Below are positions 7,512 to 14,464 of a stretch of 64,000 nt of DNA, one piece after another. The stretch lies in contig CAZYBC010000004.1 in the NCBI GenBank assembly GCA_964645645.1, positions 10,346 through 74,345 on the forward strand. Reading direction: 5' to 3'. Below the pieces are notes generated by a model that searched no databases, had not been told where the DNA came from, and worked only from the letters and a program-made list of their open reading frames with translations. The DNA comes from CAZYBC01 sp964645645. GTDB taxonomy: Bacteria > Patescibacteriota > Microgenomatia > UBA1400 > PJMF01. The translations under genes were made by a program, and so were the position numbers. Within the stretch, counting starts at the first letter, position 1; the number at the start of each line of letters is the position of its first letter.

Positions 7512-8750
7512 GTGCCAACTAAGAAAAAAACAAAAACTGCCCATTCTGTTTTGCTTAAAGTTTTAGGCTTTTTATTTTTGTTTTCTTTATTCACCCTAAG
7601 TTTTTTTACTGTTGTTTCAATCAATTCCACCAAAAAAAATTATTTATCAAAACATAACGACCTGTTATTAAGTTATCTAAAAAATCCACCTGATAATATT
7701 CTTTTACAAGGTATTACTGGTTCAGCTAGCCTCAATACTTATTACCAGCTTGATTTAACAACTGACAGCAATTTGGCTTATCAACAACTAAAAAATCCAC
7801 AATTAAAGCAAGAACCACCCCAACTAAAACCGCTTACTCCTCCTACTGATTTTTCAGACCGATCAACTTCTGAATTAGGCTTTAAACTTTTACAAGAGTT
7901 ACAAAAATTTGTTAACAACACTCCTTTTTTAAATCAAAATGATGAGCTACGTGATTTTGTTGCCCTCAATAAAAATCAACTCCCTAAAGTGGCAATTATT
8001 GGCCGGTTTCAAAATTGGGCTGATCCGCGCACTAACCGTTTTGACCAATACTTTGTTAATAGTGTTAAAAAAATGGGTGCTATTCCATATATTACTTGGG
8101 AACCTTGGGCTGAAAAAGAACAAGCCGATCCCAGCAATCAACCAGATTTCCGTTTAGCAAACATTGTTGAAGGTAAATTTGATAAATACATTAAAGAATA
8201 TGCCAAAGAAGCAGCTAAGTTTAACTATCCACTTTTTATCCGTTTTGCTCATGAAATGAATGGTCATTGGTATCCTTGGGGAGGGAAAGTTAATCAAAAT
8301 ACTCCAGAAGATTACGTGGCTGCTTGGAGACATATTCATCAAATTTTTAAACAAGAAGGTGCTCATAATGTCATCTGGGTTTGGTCGCCTAATGAACCTT
8401 ATGGTGGGGCTTCTAACCAGAATTCAGACTTATTTAATCTTTATTATCCAGGTGATGATTATGTTGATTGGGTGGGTTTTTCTGCCTACAATTGGGGCAA
8501 TTATCGAGAATATGATACTCCACGCACTTTTAAAGAAATCACTGATGCTTCATACCAACTTTTATCACAGTACAACAAACCTCTCATGATCTCAGAAATT
8601 AATAGTGCTAACATTAATGTGGATAAATTAGCTTGGATAAAAGAAATGAAAAAAACTATTTTGGATTATCCAAAAATAAAAGCAATTGTTTGGTATGAGA
8701 GTGAACAACAAATGCCTTTTAAAATTGAAGAACAACTTTTTTTTCAATAA
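7512..8750 (+). CDS. membrane-anchored GH26-like glycoside hydrolase, second paralog
   Basis: A 412-residue protein with a GTG start, one N-terminal membrane segment (about residues 15-37), a spacer of about 110 residues and a GH26-like domain. Its motifs are YITWEPWAE, FIRFAHEMNGHWYPW (acid/base Glu), VIWVWSPNEP, YYPGDDYVDWVGF and KPLMISEINS (nucleophile Glu). All key residues seen in the upstream paralog are kept, so both should be active. TATAAA lies 5 nt before the GTG, which may give this gene its own leaderless transcript. It is followed after 3 nt by the membrane glycosyltransferase gene. Confidence 0.85.
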   Translation: MPTKKKTKTAHSVLLKVLGFLFLFSLFTLSFFTVVSINSTKKNYLSKHNDLLLSYLKNPPDNILLQGITGSASLNTYYQLDLTTDSNLAYQQLKNPQLKQEPPQLKPLTPPTDFSDRSTSELGFKLLQELQKFVNNTPFLNQNDELRDFVALNKNQLPKVAIIGRFQNWADPRTNRFDQYFVNSVKKMGAIPYITWEPWAEKEQADPSNQPDFRLANIVEGKFDKYIKEYAKEAAKFNYPLFIRFAHEMNGHWYPWGGKVNQNTPEDYVAAWRHIHQIFKQEGAHNVIWVWSPNEPYGGASNQNSDLFNLYYPGDDYVDWVGFSAYNWGNYREYDTPRTFKEITDASYQLLSQYNKPLMISEINSANINVDKLAWIKEMKKTILDYPKIKAIVWYESEQQMPFKIEEQLFFQ

Positions 8751-8753
8751 CTT

Positions 8754-10217
8754 ATGAAAAATTTTATAGTAACTAAACTAGCTAAAAAAAAAGAATTAAT
8801 CTTTATTTTTTTGCTAACAATTTTAGGCGCTTTACTAAGATTTAATAATTTAGCTAGTAAAGAATTTTGGGAAGACGAAGCTTTTACTGGTATAATTGTC
8901 AAAGAAAATTGGGCTGAAGCTTGGAATTTAACTCTCAATGACACTCATCCACCGTTATATAACATGTTACTAAAAGCATGGGGAGAACTATTTGGTTATA
9001 CTGATTTTGCTTTAAGAAGTTTGTCTGTGGTTTTAGGTACTCTGACTATCCCATTAGTTTTTTATTTGGTTAAAAAGCTCCAAAATTTATCTCGCTTAAC
9101 TCCTTATTTTGCAGCAATTATCGTTACGGCTAACCCATTTTTAGTTTATTACTCTCAGGAAAGCCGCTCTTATGCCTTATTAGGGTTAGTGACAGTCTTA
9201 ACAACCCTAGCTCTTTACCAAGCCTTAACTCAACCAAAGTTACAATTAAGTAAAAATTGGTTAGCTCTCAGTTTTTTATTAACCTTAGGTATTTTTACTC
9301 ATTATATTTTTTTCTTTACTGTCTTAGGAGTGGGTTTAACTATTTGTAGTTATTGGCTAGCAAATCATCAACTACAATTAAAAAATCTCAAACATTTAGC
9401 ACTCATTACTATTGAAACAAGCTTTTTACCTCTCTTAAGTTTTGCGCTGTGGTGGCCATTATTTAAAACCCAAACCAACGTAGCCAAAGATACCACTGCC
9501 TGGATTCAGCCTGTTAATTTTAGCTATCTAATCAGAGATGCTTATATTGCTTTTTTTGGCTTTAACCAACATTGGGCCAGAATTCTGCCCATCACTGAAC
9601 CTTTTGCCATTATTATTTTGTTATTGATTTTCAGCTTGATTATTTATACCCTTATCAAAACTAAAAATAGATTGGCGCTTCTATTTAGTTTTGTCATGAG
9701 TATCGTCCCAATTTTAGCTATCATCATTGTCTCACTTTATTTTGGCAAACATCTTTTTTTGGAAAGATATTTAATTGGCTTTAATATTTTCTTGCTCATT
9801 TTTATCATTACAATTATTGCCGAAACAGAAAAAAAATTACTGATTTATCCGCTCGTTGGTTTTTATTTATTAATTGCTTGTAACTCTTTATTCAACCCTC
9901 AAGCTGGAGCTGATAAAGCTCAACAAAACTTAGGTTATAGAGAACTAAATAATTACATTAAAAACAGCAATAAAACTTTTGTCTTTGCCGACCCATTTGA
10001 ATTCACCATTGCTAAATATTATTTAGATAAAGAATTTTGGCCTAAAATCAAAGTTTTTGATTACCGCCAAGGATTATGGTATGGCACTTGGTTACTAATA
10101 GATGACGTAGACTGCGTCAACCCTTGGACTATGAACAATTACCTGGTGGTTAACTATGATCCGTTTAATAGGGGAGAAGCAATCAGGATTAAGGAATTTA
10201 AGCTTTATGAACAGTAA
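8754..10217 (+). CDS. PMT/ArnT-type membrane glycosyltransferase (GT39/GT83-like)
   Basis: A 487-residue protein with about ten hydrophobic segments and a periplasmic-type C-terminus. The first loop carries FWEDEAFTG and NDTHPPLYN, the Asp/Glu and HPP signature of lipid-phosphate-sugar-dependent glycosyltransferases such as ArnT and protein mannosyltransferases; YYSQESRSYAL is a second typical motif. It should move a sugar from a polyprenyl carrier to a lipid, protein or glycan outside the membrane. It begins 3 nt after the GH26 gene and closes the polysaccharide locus, meeting the minus-strand operon tail-to-tail. Confidence 0.8.
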   Translation: MKNFIVTKLAKKKELIFIFLLTILGALLRFNNLASKEFWEDEAFTGIIVKENWAEAWNLTLNDTHPPLYNMLLKAWGELFGYTDFALRSLSVVLGTLTIPLVFYLVKKLQNLSRLTPYFAAIIVTANPFLVYYSQESRSYALLGLVTVLTTLALYQALTQPKLQLSKNWLALSFLLTLGIFTHYIFFFTVLGVGLTICSYWLANHQLQLKNLKHLALITIETSFLPLLSFALWWPLFKTQTNVAKDTTAWIQPVNFSYLIRDAYIAFFGFNQHWARILPITEPFAIIILLLIFSLIIYTLIKTKNRLALLFSFVMSIVPILAIIIVSLYFGKHLFLERYLIGFNIFLLIFIITIIAETEKKLLIYPLVGFYLLIACNSLFNPQAGADKAQQNLGYRELNNYIKNSNKTFVFADPFEFTIAKYYLDKEFWPKIKVFDYRQGLWYGTWLLIDDVDCVNPWTMNNYLVVNYDPFNRGEAIRIKEFKLYEQ

Positions 10218-10219
10218 TA

Positions 10220-10891
10220 TTATAAACCTTCATTAATTAAGCTAATCTTTTTATTTTGTATATGAACGCATTGCCCATAGTTAAAGCGAGTAAACCCAGG
10301 GTTTATCATAAGCGGCTCTGTTGAATGTTCTTGAAAATGAGAATGGCCGCAAATTAAATTAAGATTATTTTTTTGAATATATTTTTTAAACTTTTTATTA
10401 ACTTGCGAATAATGTTGCATCAAAAGCTGATGTACAAATTTATTTCCTAAATATTCTCTCGTTGAAGCAAGAGCTCCACCCAATCTAAAATTAGGAAAAT
10501 TAAAACGTTCATCGTAGGCCGGTGAAATAGTATTGCCATGGAGAATTAAATATTTTATGCCATCAATGCTAATTTCTAAAGATTCATGTGATTCCTGACA
10601 AAAAATAGCTGGAGTATCTTGCCCTGTGATATATTTTTTATGATCATGATTTCCATAAAAATAGAGTGTGGCTTTTTTTTGCAGCAGGGGAAATAGTCTG
10701 TCTCGCCAGGGAGAAGTTATAAAATCATTCCAGCTTGTAAGCCAAGCATCCCAAAAATCTCCTAACAGCATTACGACATCCGCTTTTTCAATATTCTTTT
10801 TAAGAAATTGAAAAATTCTTTCATTAAATAAGGATGTCAGATGTGTATCTGAAAAAATTACAATTTTTTGATGGTTGGTGTTTATTTCCAT
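10220..10891 (-). CDS. calcineurin-like metallophosphoesterase
   Basis: About 223 residues with all five metallophosphoesterase motifs: IFSDTHL, LLGDFWD, YGNHDH, LHGN and CGHSH, which bind two metal ions. It should hydrolyse a phosphoester; the substrate is unknown, and the small size resembles UDP-diacylglucosamine hydrolase-like or phosphodiesterase relatives. I chose the ATG at 10891 over a TTG at 10900. It is the last gene of the minus-strand operon that begins with the Fic antitoxin. A dead copy of its 3' end lies at 3501-3566. Confidence 0.85.
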   Translation of the reverse strand: MEINTNHQKIVIFSDTHLTSLFNERIFQFLKKNIEKADVVMLLGDFWDAWLTSWNDFITSPWRDRLFPLLQKKATLYFYGNHDHKKYITGQDTPAIFCQESHESLEISIDGIKYLILHGNTISPAYDERFNFPNFRLGGALASTREYLGNKFVHQLLMQHYSQVNKKFKKYIQKNNLNLICGHSHFQEHSTEPLMINPGFTRFNYGQCVHIQNKKISLINEGL

Positions 10892-10900
10892 GAAGATCAA

Positions 10901-11464
10901 TTACTTTCTCAGCTTCAAAATATAATTTTTCTGTAAAGCTAATTCATCTAACATTGAATGAAGTATTTTGGACTTCTCTTTAATTTCTAATCCTTTTGCA
11001 GCATCTTGAGCTTTAATGAGTACTTCTTTTAATTCTTCAATTTCCAGAACCGTGGCGGCAATACAGTAATAGCTTTTAGAACGCCCCTCGTTAAACTCGG
11101 TTAACATTTTTTTTAGAATCAGCTCCCTGGCAATTTGGGTCTTCTCAAATTCATTTACCCCAATTTTTTTAATCAAAGCAATGTCATTTTCAAGTTTTTG
11201 ATAACACTTAAATGAATCAACCTTACAACCAAGTGCTCGATGTTTTGCCCATTCCTCACAGGTTTTATTTTCATCACACTCCCAGCAAAATTCGACCTTT
11301 TTTTTCTTAATGGCGCAAGTAATAAATGGGCAACCCACCGCCATTCTTGCTTTACTCTTACAACCTAAACATCGGCTATTTGCCACAGTATTAAAATTTG
11401 GACAAAGCCGGCAAGAAAGTCCGCATATGCCAATTTCGGGATATTCTGTTTTCATAACTAACAT
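10901..11464 (-). CDS. DUF3795-type cysteine-rich protein
   Basis: A 187-residue protein whose first 80 residues carry many cysteines (GICGLSCRLCPN, RCLGCKSK, GCPFITC, FCWECDENKTCEEW), the pattern of DUF3795, a presumed zinc or Fe-S binding domain of unknown function. The second half is helical and charged. An in-frame ATG three codons later is an equally good start. It sits between the Nudix and phosphoesterase genes with gaps of under 10 nt, so it is part of the same transcript. Confidence 0.75.
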   Translation of the reverse strand: MLVMKTEYPEIGICGLSCRLCPNFNTVANSRCLGCKSKARMAVGCPFITCAIKKKKVEFCWECDENKTCEEWAKHRALGCKVDSFKCYQKLENDIALIKKIGVNEFEKTQIARELILKKMLTEFNEGRSKSYYCIAATVLEIEELKEVLIKAQDAAKGLEIKEKSKILHSMLDELALQKNYILKLRK

Positions 11465-11469
11465 TTCTT

Positions 11470-11913
11470 TTACTCAATAATTTTAGTTCCACTCCAGCGA
11501 AAAGGTGAAAAATCAATTTTCAATAAATTTTGAAGAGGAAGAAACATTGGTTTTGGCAGCTCATTCCACTTAAACCAACGCCACTCCTCACATTTTGTTG
11601 GTTCCATAACTTCTGGCTCACCACTTTTACTAGATGCAATCACAAAAACAGTGATGTAATGTTTACCTTCTTTATAAAAAATATCATTAGTATATGGACC
11701 GTATTGTAAATTTGTAATTTCCAAGCCGACTTCCTCTTTTGTCTCTCTCCTAGCACAATCAGCAATACTTTCATTTATTTCAAGATGACCGCCAGGAAAA
11801 TTCCAAGTTCCTTCTCCATGTGAATTTTTGCGTTTACCAAGCAAAACTAAATCATCTCTTATGATAATAACTCCCAATCCTACTTTGGGTCGTCCCTTGA
11901 GTATAATTGACAT
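11470..11913 (-). CDS. Nudix hydrolase
   Basis: A 147-residue Nudix protein. The Nudix box is complete: GGHLEINES, then CARRETKEEVGLEI (G-x5-E-x7-REx-x-EE-x-G), which binds Mg and the diphosphate. LGVIIIRDDLVLLGKRK is the usual first strand. The length and the EEWRWFKWNELP ending fit the MutT/NUDT15-like group that cleans up nucleotide pools, but the exact substrate is open. It is co-directional with its neighbours, 7 nt after the broken HigA-like gene. Confidence 0.85.
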   Translation of the reverse strand: MSIILKGRPKVGLGVIIIRDDLVLLGKRKNSHGEGTWNFPGGHLEINESIADCARRETKEEVGLEITNLQYGPYTNDIFYKEGKHYITVFVIASSKSGEPEVMEPTKCEEWRWFKWNELPKPMFLPLQNLLKIDFSPFRWSGTKIIE

Positions 11914-11920
11914 AACTTAT

Positions 11921-12115
11921 TTAAATATATAATAAACTACTTCTATCTAGTTTAGTAGATTCGGCAACCTTACTCATGTCTTTAATTTTTGCTACATCAC
12001 CTAATGCTTTCGCAATGAGTTTATTATCCCCAGTGGCAAAAGAAACATTGAGATATTCTTTAATATCTTTTTCTGTTTTTAGATAATCAGTGGAACTATA
12101 TTTTGTTATTTTCAT
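11921..12115 (-). pseudogene. truncated HigA-like addiction-module antitoxin
   Basis: A 64-residue product that follows the start of 'addiction module antidote' proteins: DYLKTEKDIKEYLN, NKLIAKALGDVAKIKDMSKVAESTKLDRSSL. These normally run to 95-100 residues and finish the helix-turn-helix with SLYKALS and about 25 more residues. Here the frame ends at SSLLYI in an AT-rich stretch, so the recognition helix is cut off. No RelE/HigB-like toxin lies next to it. It is probably a decaying remnant retained inside the Fic operon, or a minimal protein with another role. Confidence 0.6.
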
Positions 12116-12126
12116 AAATAGATCGC

Positions 12127-12759
12127 TTAATGAGTACTTAGACTTTCAGTAAGCGCCCTACCAATCAATTTTTCTAAAAGAGTTAAATCACCTTCATCAC
12201 CAGCTTGCATGGCTTTAAGATATTCCTTCCTATCATCATCTGTTCCGACTTGTATTTCAATAGGTGGTAATTTTAATTTCAGTAAAATAAGCGATGTTAA
12301 TATCCGAGCAGTTCGACCATTGTAGTCTTGAAATGGATGAATAAAGACAAACCTATGTTGAAACCAAGCAAGGAAGCAAACGACCTTATCTATATATTCT
12401 GGATCATTAGATTTAGGCAAACTATTAAGCTGCGCCTTTAAATCATCTAATAAATTTTTAACCAATTCTGGTATTTGAAAATATGCTGGTGCTTCTTTTC
12501 CAGAATAAGTAACTTGGATAGTTCTAAACTTGCCTGCCCAATCAGGGAAAATCCATTGAAAAGAAATCGCATGGAGTTTAAGAATCAATGAAGTAGTAAT
12601 TTCTGTGTTTTTTCTAGACTTGATTAAATCATAAATAAACTCTAAGCCTTTTTTTGTGCCTTCTAACTCAAATTGAAGTAATTTTGTGCGAGGAATAATA
12701 CCAAAAGCGGTTTCTTTGAAAGAAGTTGCACCTAGTGGTTTTGTGCTATCAATAGACAT
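12127..12759 (-). CDS. Fic/DOC family protein (probable toxin)
   Basis: A 210-residue Fic-fold protein. The active-site motif is HPFQDYNGRTAR, keeping the catalytic His, the anion-binding NGR and the final Arg but with Tyr where HPFx(D/E)GNGR has Gly. Typical Fic helices precede it (LILKLHAISFQWIFPDWAGKFR). Fic enzymes usually transfer AMP or another nucleotide part to a target protein. No inhibitory (S/T)xxxE(G/N) helix is evident inside this chain; the motif is instead found in the small gene directly upstream, as in class I Fic toxin-antitoxin pairs. The genes are 3 nt apart. Confidence 0.85.
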   Translation of the reverse strand: MSIDSTKPLGATSFKETAFGIIPRTKLLQFELEGTKKGLEFIYDLIKSRKNTEITTSLILKLHAISFQWIFPDWAGKFRTIQVTYSGKEAPAYFQIPELVKNLLDDLKAQLNSLPKSNDPEYIDKVVCFLAWFQHRFVFIHPFQDYNGRTARILTSLILLKLKLPPIEIQVGTDDDRKEYLKAMQAGDEGDLTLLEKLIGRALTESLSTH

Positions 12760-12762
12760 TGT

Positions 12763-12936
12763 TTACTTAAATAACGCATTCACCATCTTGCGAGTAACTG
12801 GTTCACCCTCAAGTTTGGTGGTTCTGAAAATCATCTCAGGCATAGCAGCAAGAAACGCACTTAGTAATGACTTTTTAGTGGTTTTCTTTTTTTTATAGCT
12901 AGTATATGCCTTATGAAGGCGAGATTGCTTTTTCAT
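12763..12936 (-). CDS. small Fic antitoxin (class I, VbhA/FicA-like)
   Basis: A gene for 57 residues starting MKKQSRLHKAY, very basic at the N-terminus, ending 3 nt before the fic start. Near its C-terminus it has TTKLEG followed by EPVTRKM, which fits the class I antitoxin inhibition motif (S/T)xxxE(G/N); the Glu of this motif blocks ATP binding in Fic partners such as VbhT. Position, size and motif agree, so I call it the antitoxin of this Fic protein. The ATG lies 10 nt after a TATAAT box, giving a very short leader. Confidence 0.75.
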   Translation of the reverse strand: MKKQSRLHKAYTSYKKKKTTKKSLLSAFLAAMPEMIFRTTKLEGEPVTRKMVNALFK

Positions 12937-12946
12937 AGCTGAGAGT

Positions 12947-12968
12947 ATTATAGCTCAAAAATCTTGAG
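12947..12968 (-). promoter_or_regulatory. promoter and small inverted repeat of the Fic operon
   Basis: TATAAT (12947-12952, minus strand) precedes the antitoxin ATG by 10 nt. Directly upstream is the inverted repeat CTCAA/TTGAG (12954-12968), placed like an operator for autoregulation. No clear -35 box is visible. Confidence 0.5.
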
Positions 12969-12999
12969 GAATCTTTAGAATAAATATTGTGCCAGAATC

Positions 13000-13180
13000 G
13001 TGCCGCGTATCGTACCAATAAAAGTAAAATTAGTAATTATAATAGATTGGACATATGATGCCAGAAAAATTACTCTTGGAAAACCCTATTTATATGGCTA
13101 TAGAAATCCAGAAAATAACATTTTTTGGTTATTTAATGAATGTATAACAGAAATGTTAAATATCGAAATATTAGATAGTT
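13000..13180 (+). pseudogene. 5' part of a gene disrupted by the IS200-like element
   Basis: An open frame encodes DWTYDARKITLGKPYLYGY, then NNIFWLFNECITEMLNIEIL, up to the left end of the insertion element. It is in the same frame as the open stretch beyond the right end, so both may be halves of one gene of unknown function. Neither half matches a family I recognise. Its true start is unclear. Confidence 0.4.
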
Positions 13181-13710
13181 GTGAAGCTCGCCGGGCTAAA
13201 GCCCGGAGCTTCACAGCGGATCTGTGTTTAGTTTGCTGATATACTTGCCTGTATGACAAGCAAGTATCAGGTAGGCTCTCATACTAAACATCGCCTTATT
13301 TATCACTTCACTTTTATCCCTAAATACCGTAAAGAAATTATTAGAGGAAAGCTTAAAAAAAGACTGATTGAACTCTTTAACGAGTGCGCTTCTGTTAATA
13401 ATTGGTTAATCCTTCAATTGGAAATTCTTTCTGATCACGTCCATTTACTTATTCAACTTAATACTGATGATTCTCCTGCCAAAACTATGCAATTCCTTAA
13501 AGGTGGTTCTTCCATTGTGATCAGAAAAGAATTCCCTGATATCAAAGCTTTCCTCTGGGGTGACTCCTTCTGGGCCGATGGCTATTTTGTGGAAACTATC
13601 GGTATTAAAAATGAAAAAATTATCAGAGCCTACCTGGACTCTCAGCAAACTAAACACTCTAAGCCTCGCATTCACCACCGGGCTTGAAAGCCCGGCGTTC
13701 TCTGCTCAGG
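13181..13710 (+). mobile_element. IS200/IS605-type insertion sequence (TnpA only)
   Basis: About 530 nt carrying one Y1-transposase gene between two subterminal hairpins. The left hairpin (13181-13214) has outer arms GTGAAGCT/AGCTTCAC and inner arms CCGGGCT/AGCCCGG; the right one (13678-13695) is CCGGGCTT-GA-AAGCCCGG. Such hairpins are what HUH transposases bind, and the lack of terminal inverted repeats and target duplication is normal for the family. The exact right cleavage point, near 13710, is estimated. There is no tnpB. Confidence 0.8.
13253..13687 (+). CDS. tnpA: IS200-like Y1 (HUH) transposase TnpA
   Basis: A 144-residue transposase. The metal-binding HUH motif is SDHVHLLIQL (about residues 62-71), and the single catalytic tyrosine is in GYFVETIG (about residue 121), the normal spacing for Y1 transposases that move single-stranded DNA. 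It begins RLIYHFTFIPKYRKEI, the usual first strand of this family. Length is normal and the frame intact, so the element may be active. The stop codon lies inside the right-end hairpin. Confidence 0.9.
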   Translation: MTSKYQVGSHTKHRLIYHFTFIPKYRKEIIRGKLKKRLIELFNECASVNNWLILQLEILSDHVHLLIQLNTDDSPAKTMQFLKGGSSIVIRKEFPDIKAFLWGDSFWADGYFVETIGIKNEKIIRAYLDSQQTKHSKPRIHHRA

Positions 13711-14088
13711 CGTTATAGAAAAGTAGGTACTGATTATTTAAGCAATAATACAATTGGATATGCTCACTCAATTATTTTTATAGACGCTCTTATAAAACGA
13801 ACGTCAGAATTATCTGGAAAATCTGAAACAGAGATAAGATATTCATTATATTCTGGGTACTTGAGAGGTGATCACAGTGCACTAAGGGTTTTTAAAGAAA
13901 CATTTGGAGTTAATGCTTTGAGTTATTTATCAATTCTAGATGATTCACATTCATCATGGATGTATATTGAAATAGTTGCAAAAAAATTTGGATTCAAACC
14001 TGATGAAATAGAACAAATGAAAATAAAAGCACAAGATTATGTCGAAAATAAAAAACCAATTAATATTATGGGAGGAATAATAATATAA
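13711..14088 (+). pseudogene. 3' part of the gene disrupted by the IS200-like element
   Basis: An open frame of about 125 residues continues from the right end: YRKVGTDYLSNNTIGYAHS, then SELSGKSETEIRYSLYSGYLRGDHSALRVF and FGFKPDEIEQMKIKAQDY. The helical pattern suggests a cytoplasmic protein, but I do not recognise it. It shares frame 1 with the stretch before the element. It has no Shine-Dalgarno site or good start of its own, so it is probably not expressed as such. Confidence 0.45.
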
Positions 14089-14155
14089 AAAGTTTAACCC
14101 TTTTTACAAGTTAAATTTCTCAAAAATTAATCTAGATATCCCATGCAGTCTTGTA

Positions 14156-14320
14156 ATGGGTTCTTGTACAAAAGAGTTAATAAATGGTGATACAAGCGAC
14201 TGTGAAGGAGACGTTTATACTACTGAGAGAGGTCAAGATAGATGTATAACAAAAAAGCTAGAAAATTTTGAAGTTACTCAAGATAAACTGATATGGTATG
14301 GAAAAAAACACGATCTTTAG
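14156..14320 (+). CDS. possible small protein or gene fragment
   Basis: An ATG-started frame of 54 codons with three cysteines (MGSCTKELINGDTSDCEGD, then DRCITKKLENF). There is no Shine-Dalgarno site, and the frame is open upstream to 14084 without a start, so it may be the remainder of a longer decayed gene. It lies between the disrupted gene and the convergent HerA gene. The rest of the gap, 14321-14464, shows nothing I can name. Confidence 0.25.
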   Translation: MGSCTKELINGDTSDCEGDVYTTERGQDRCITKKLENFEVTQDKLIWYGKKHDL

Positions 14321-14464
14321 AATAAAAATTTTGGGGTCGGTCACCATACTTAATAAGTAGTAGTTTGATGCAGTCGGTAGAGCGTATTTTAGCAGTGTTT
14401 GATGATGCGGTGCAGTTTGGGCTGGTATCACTTCGATTGAATGAAATATACAACTTACAACTTA

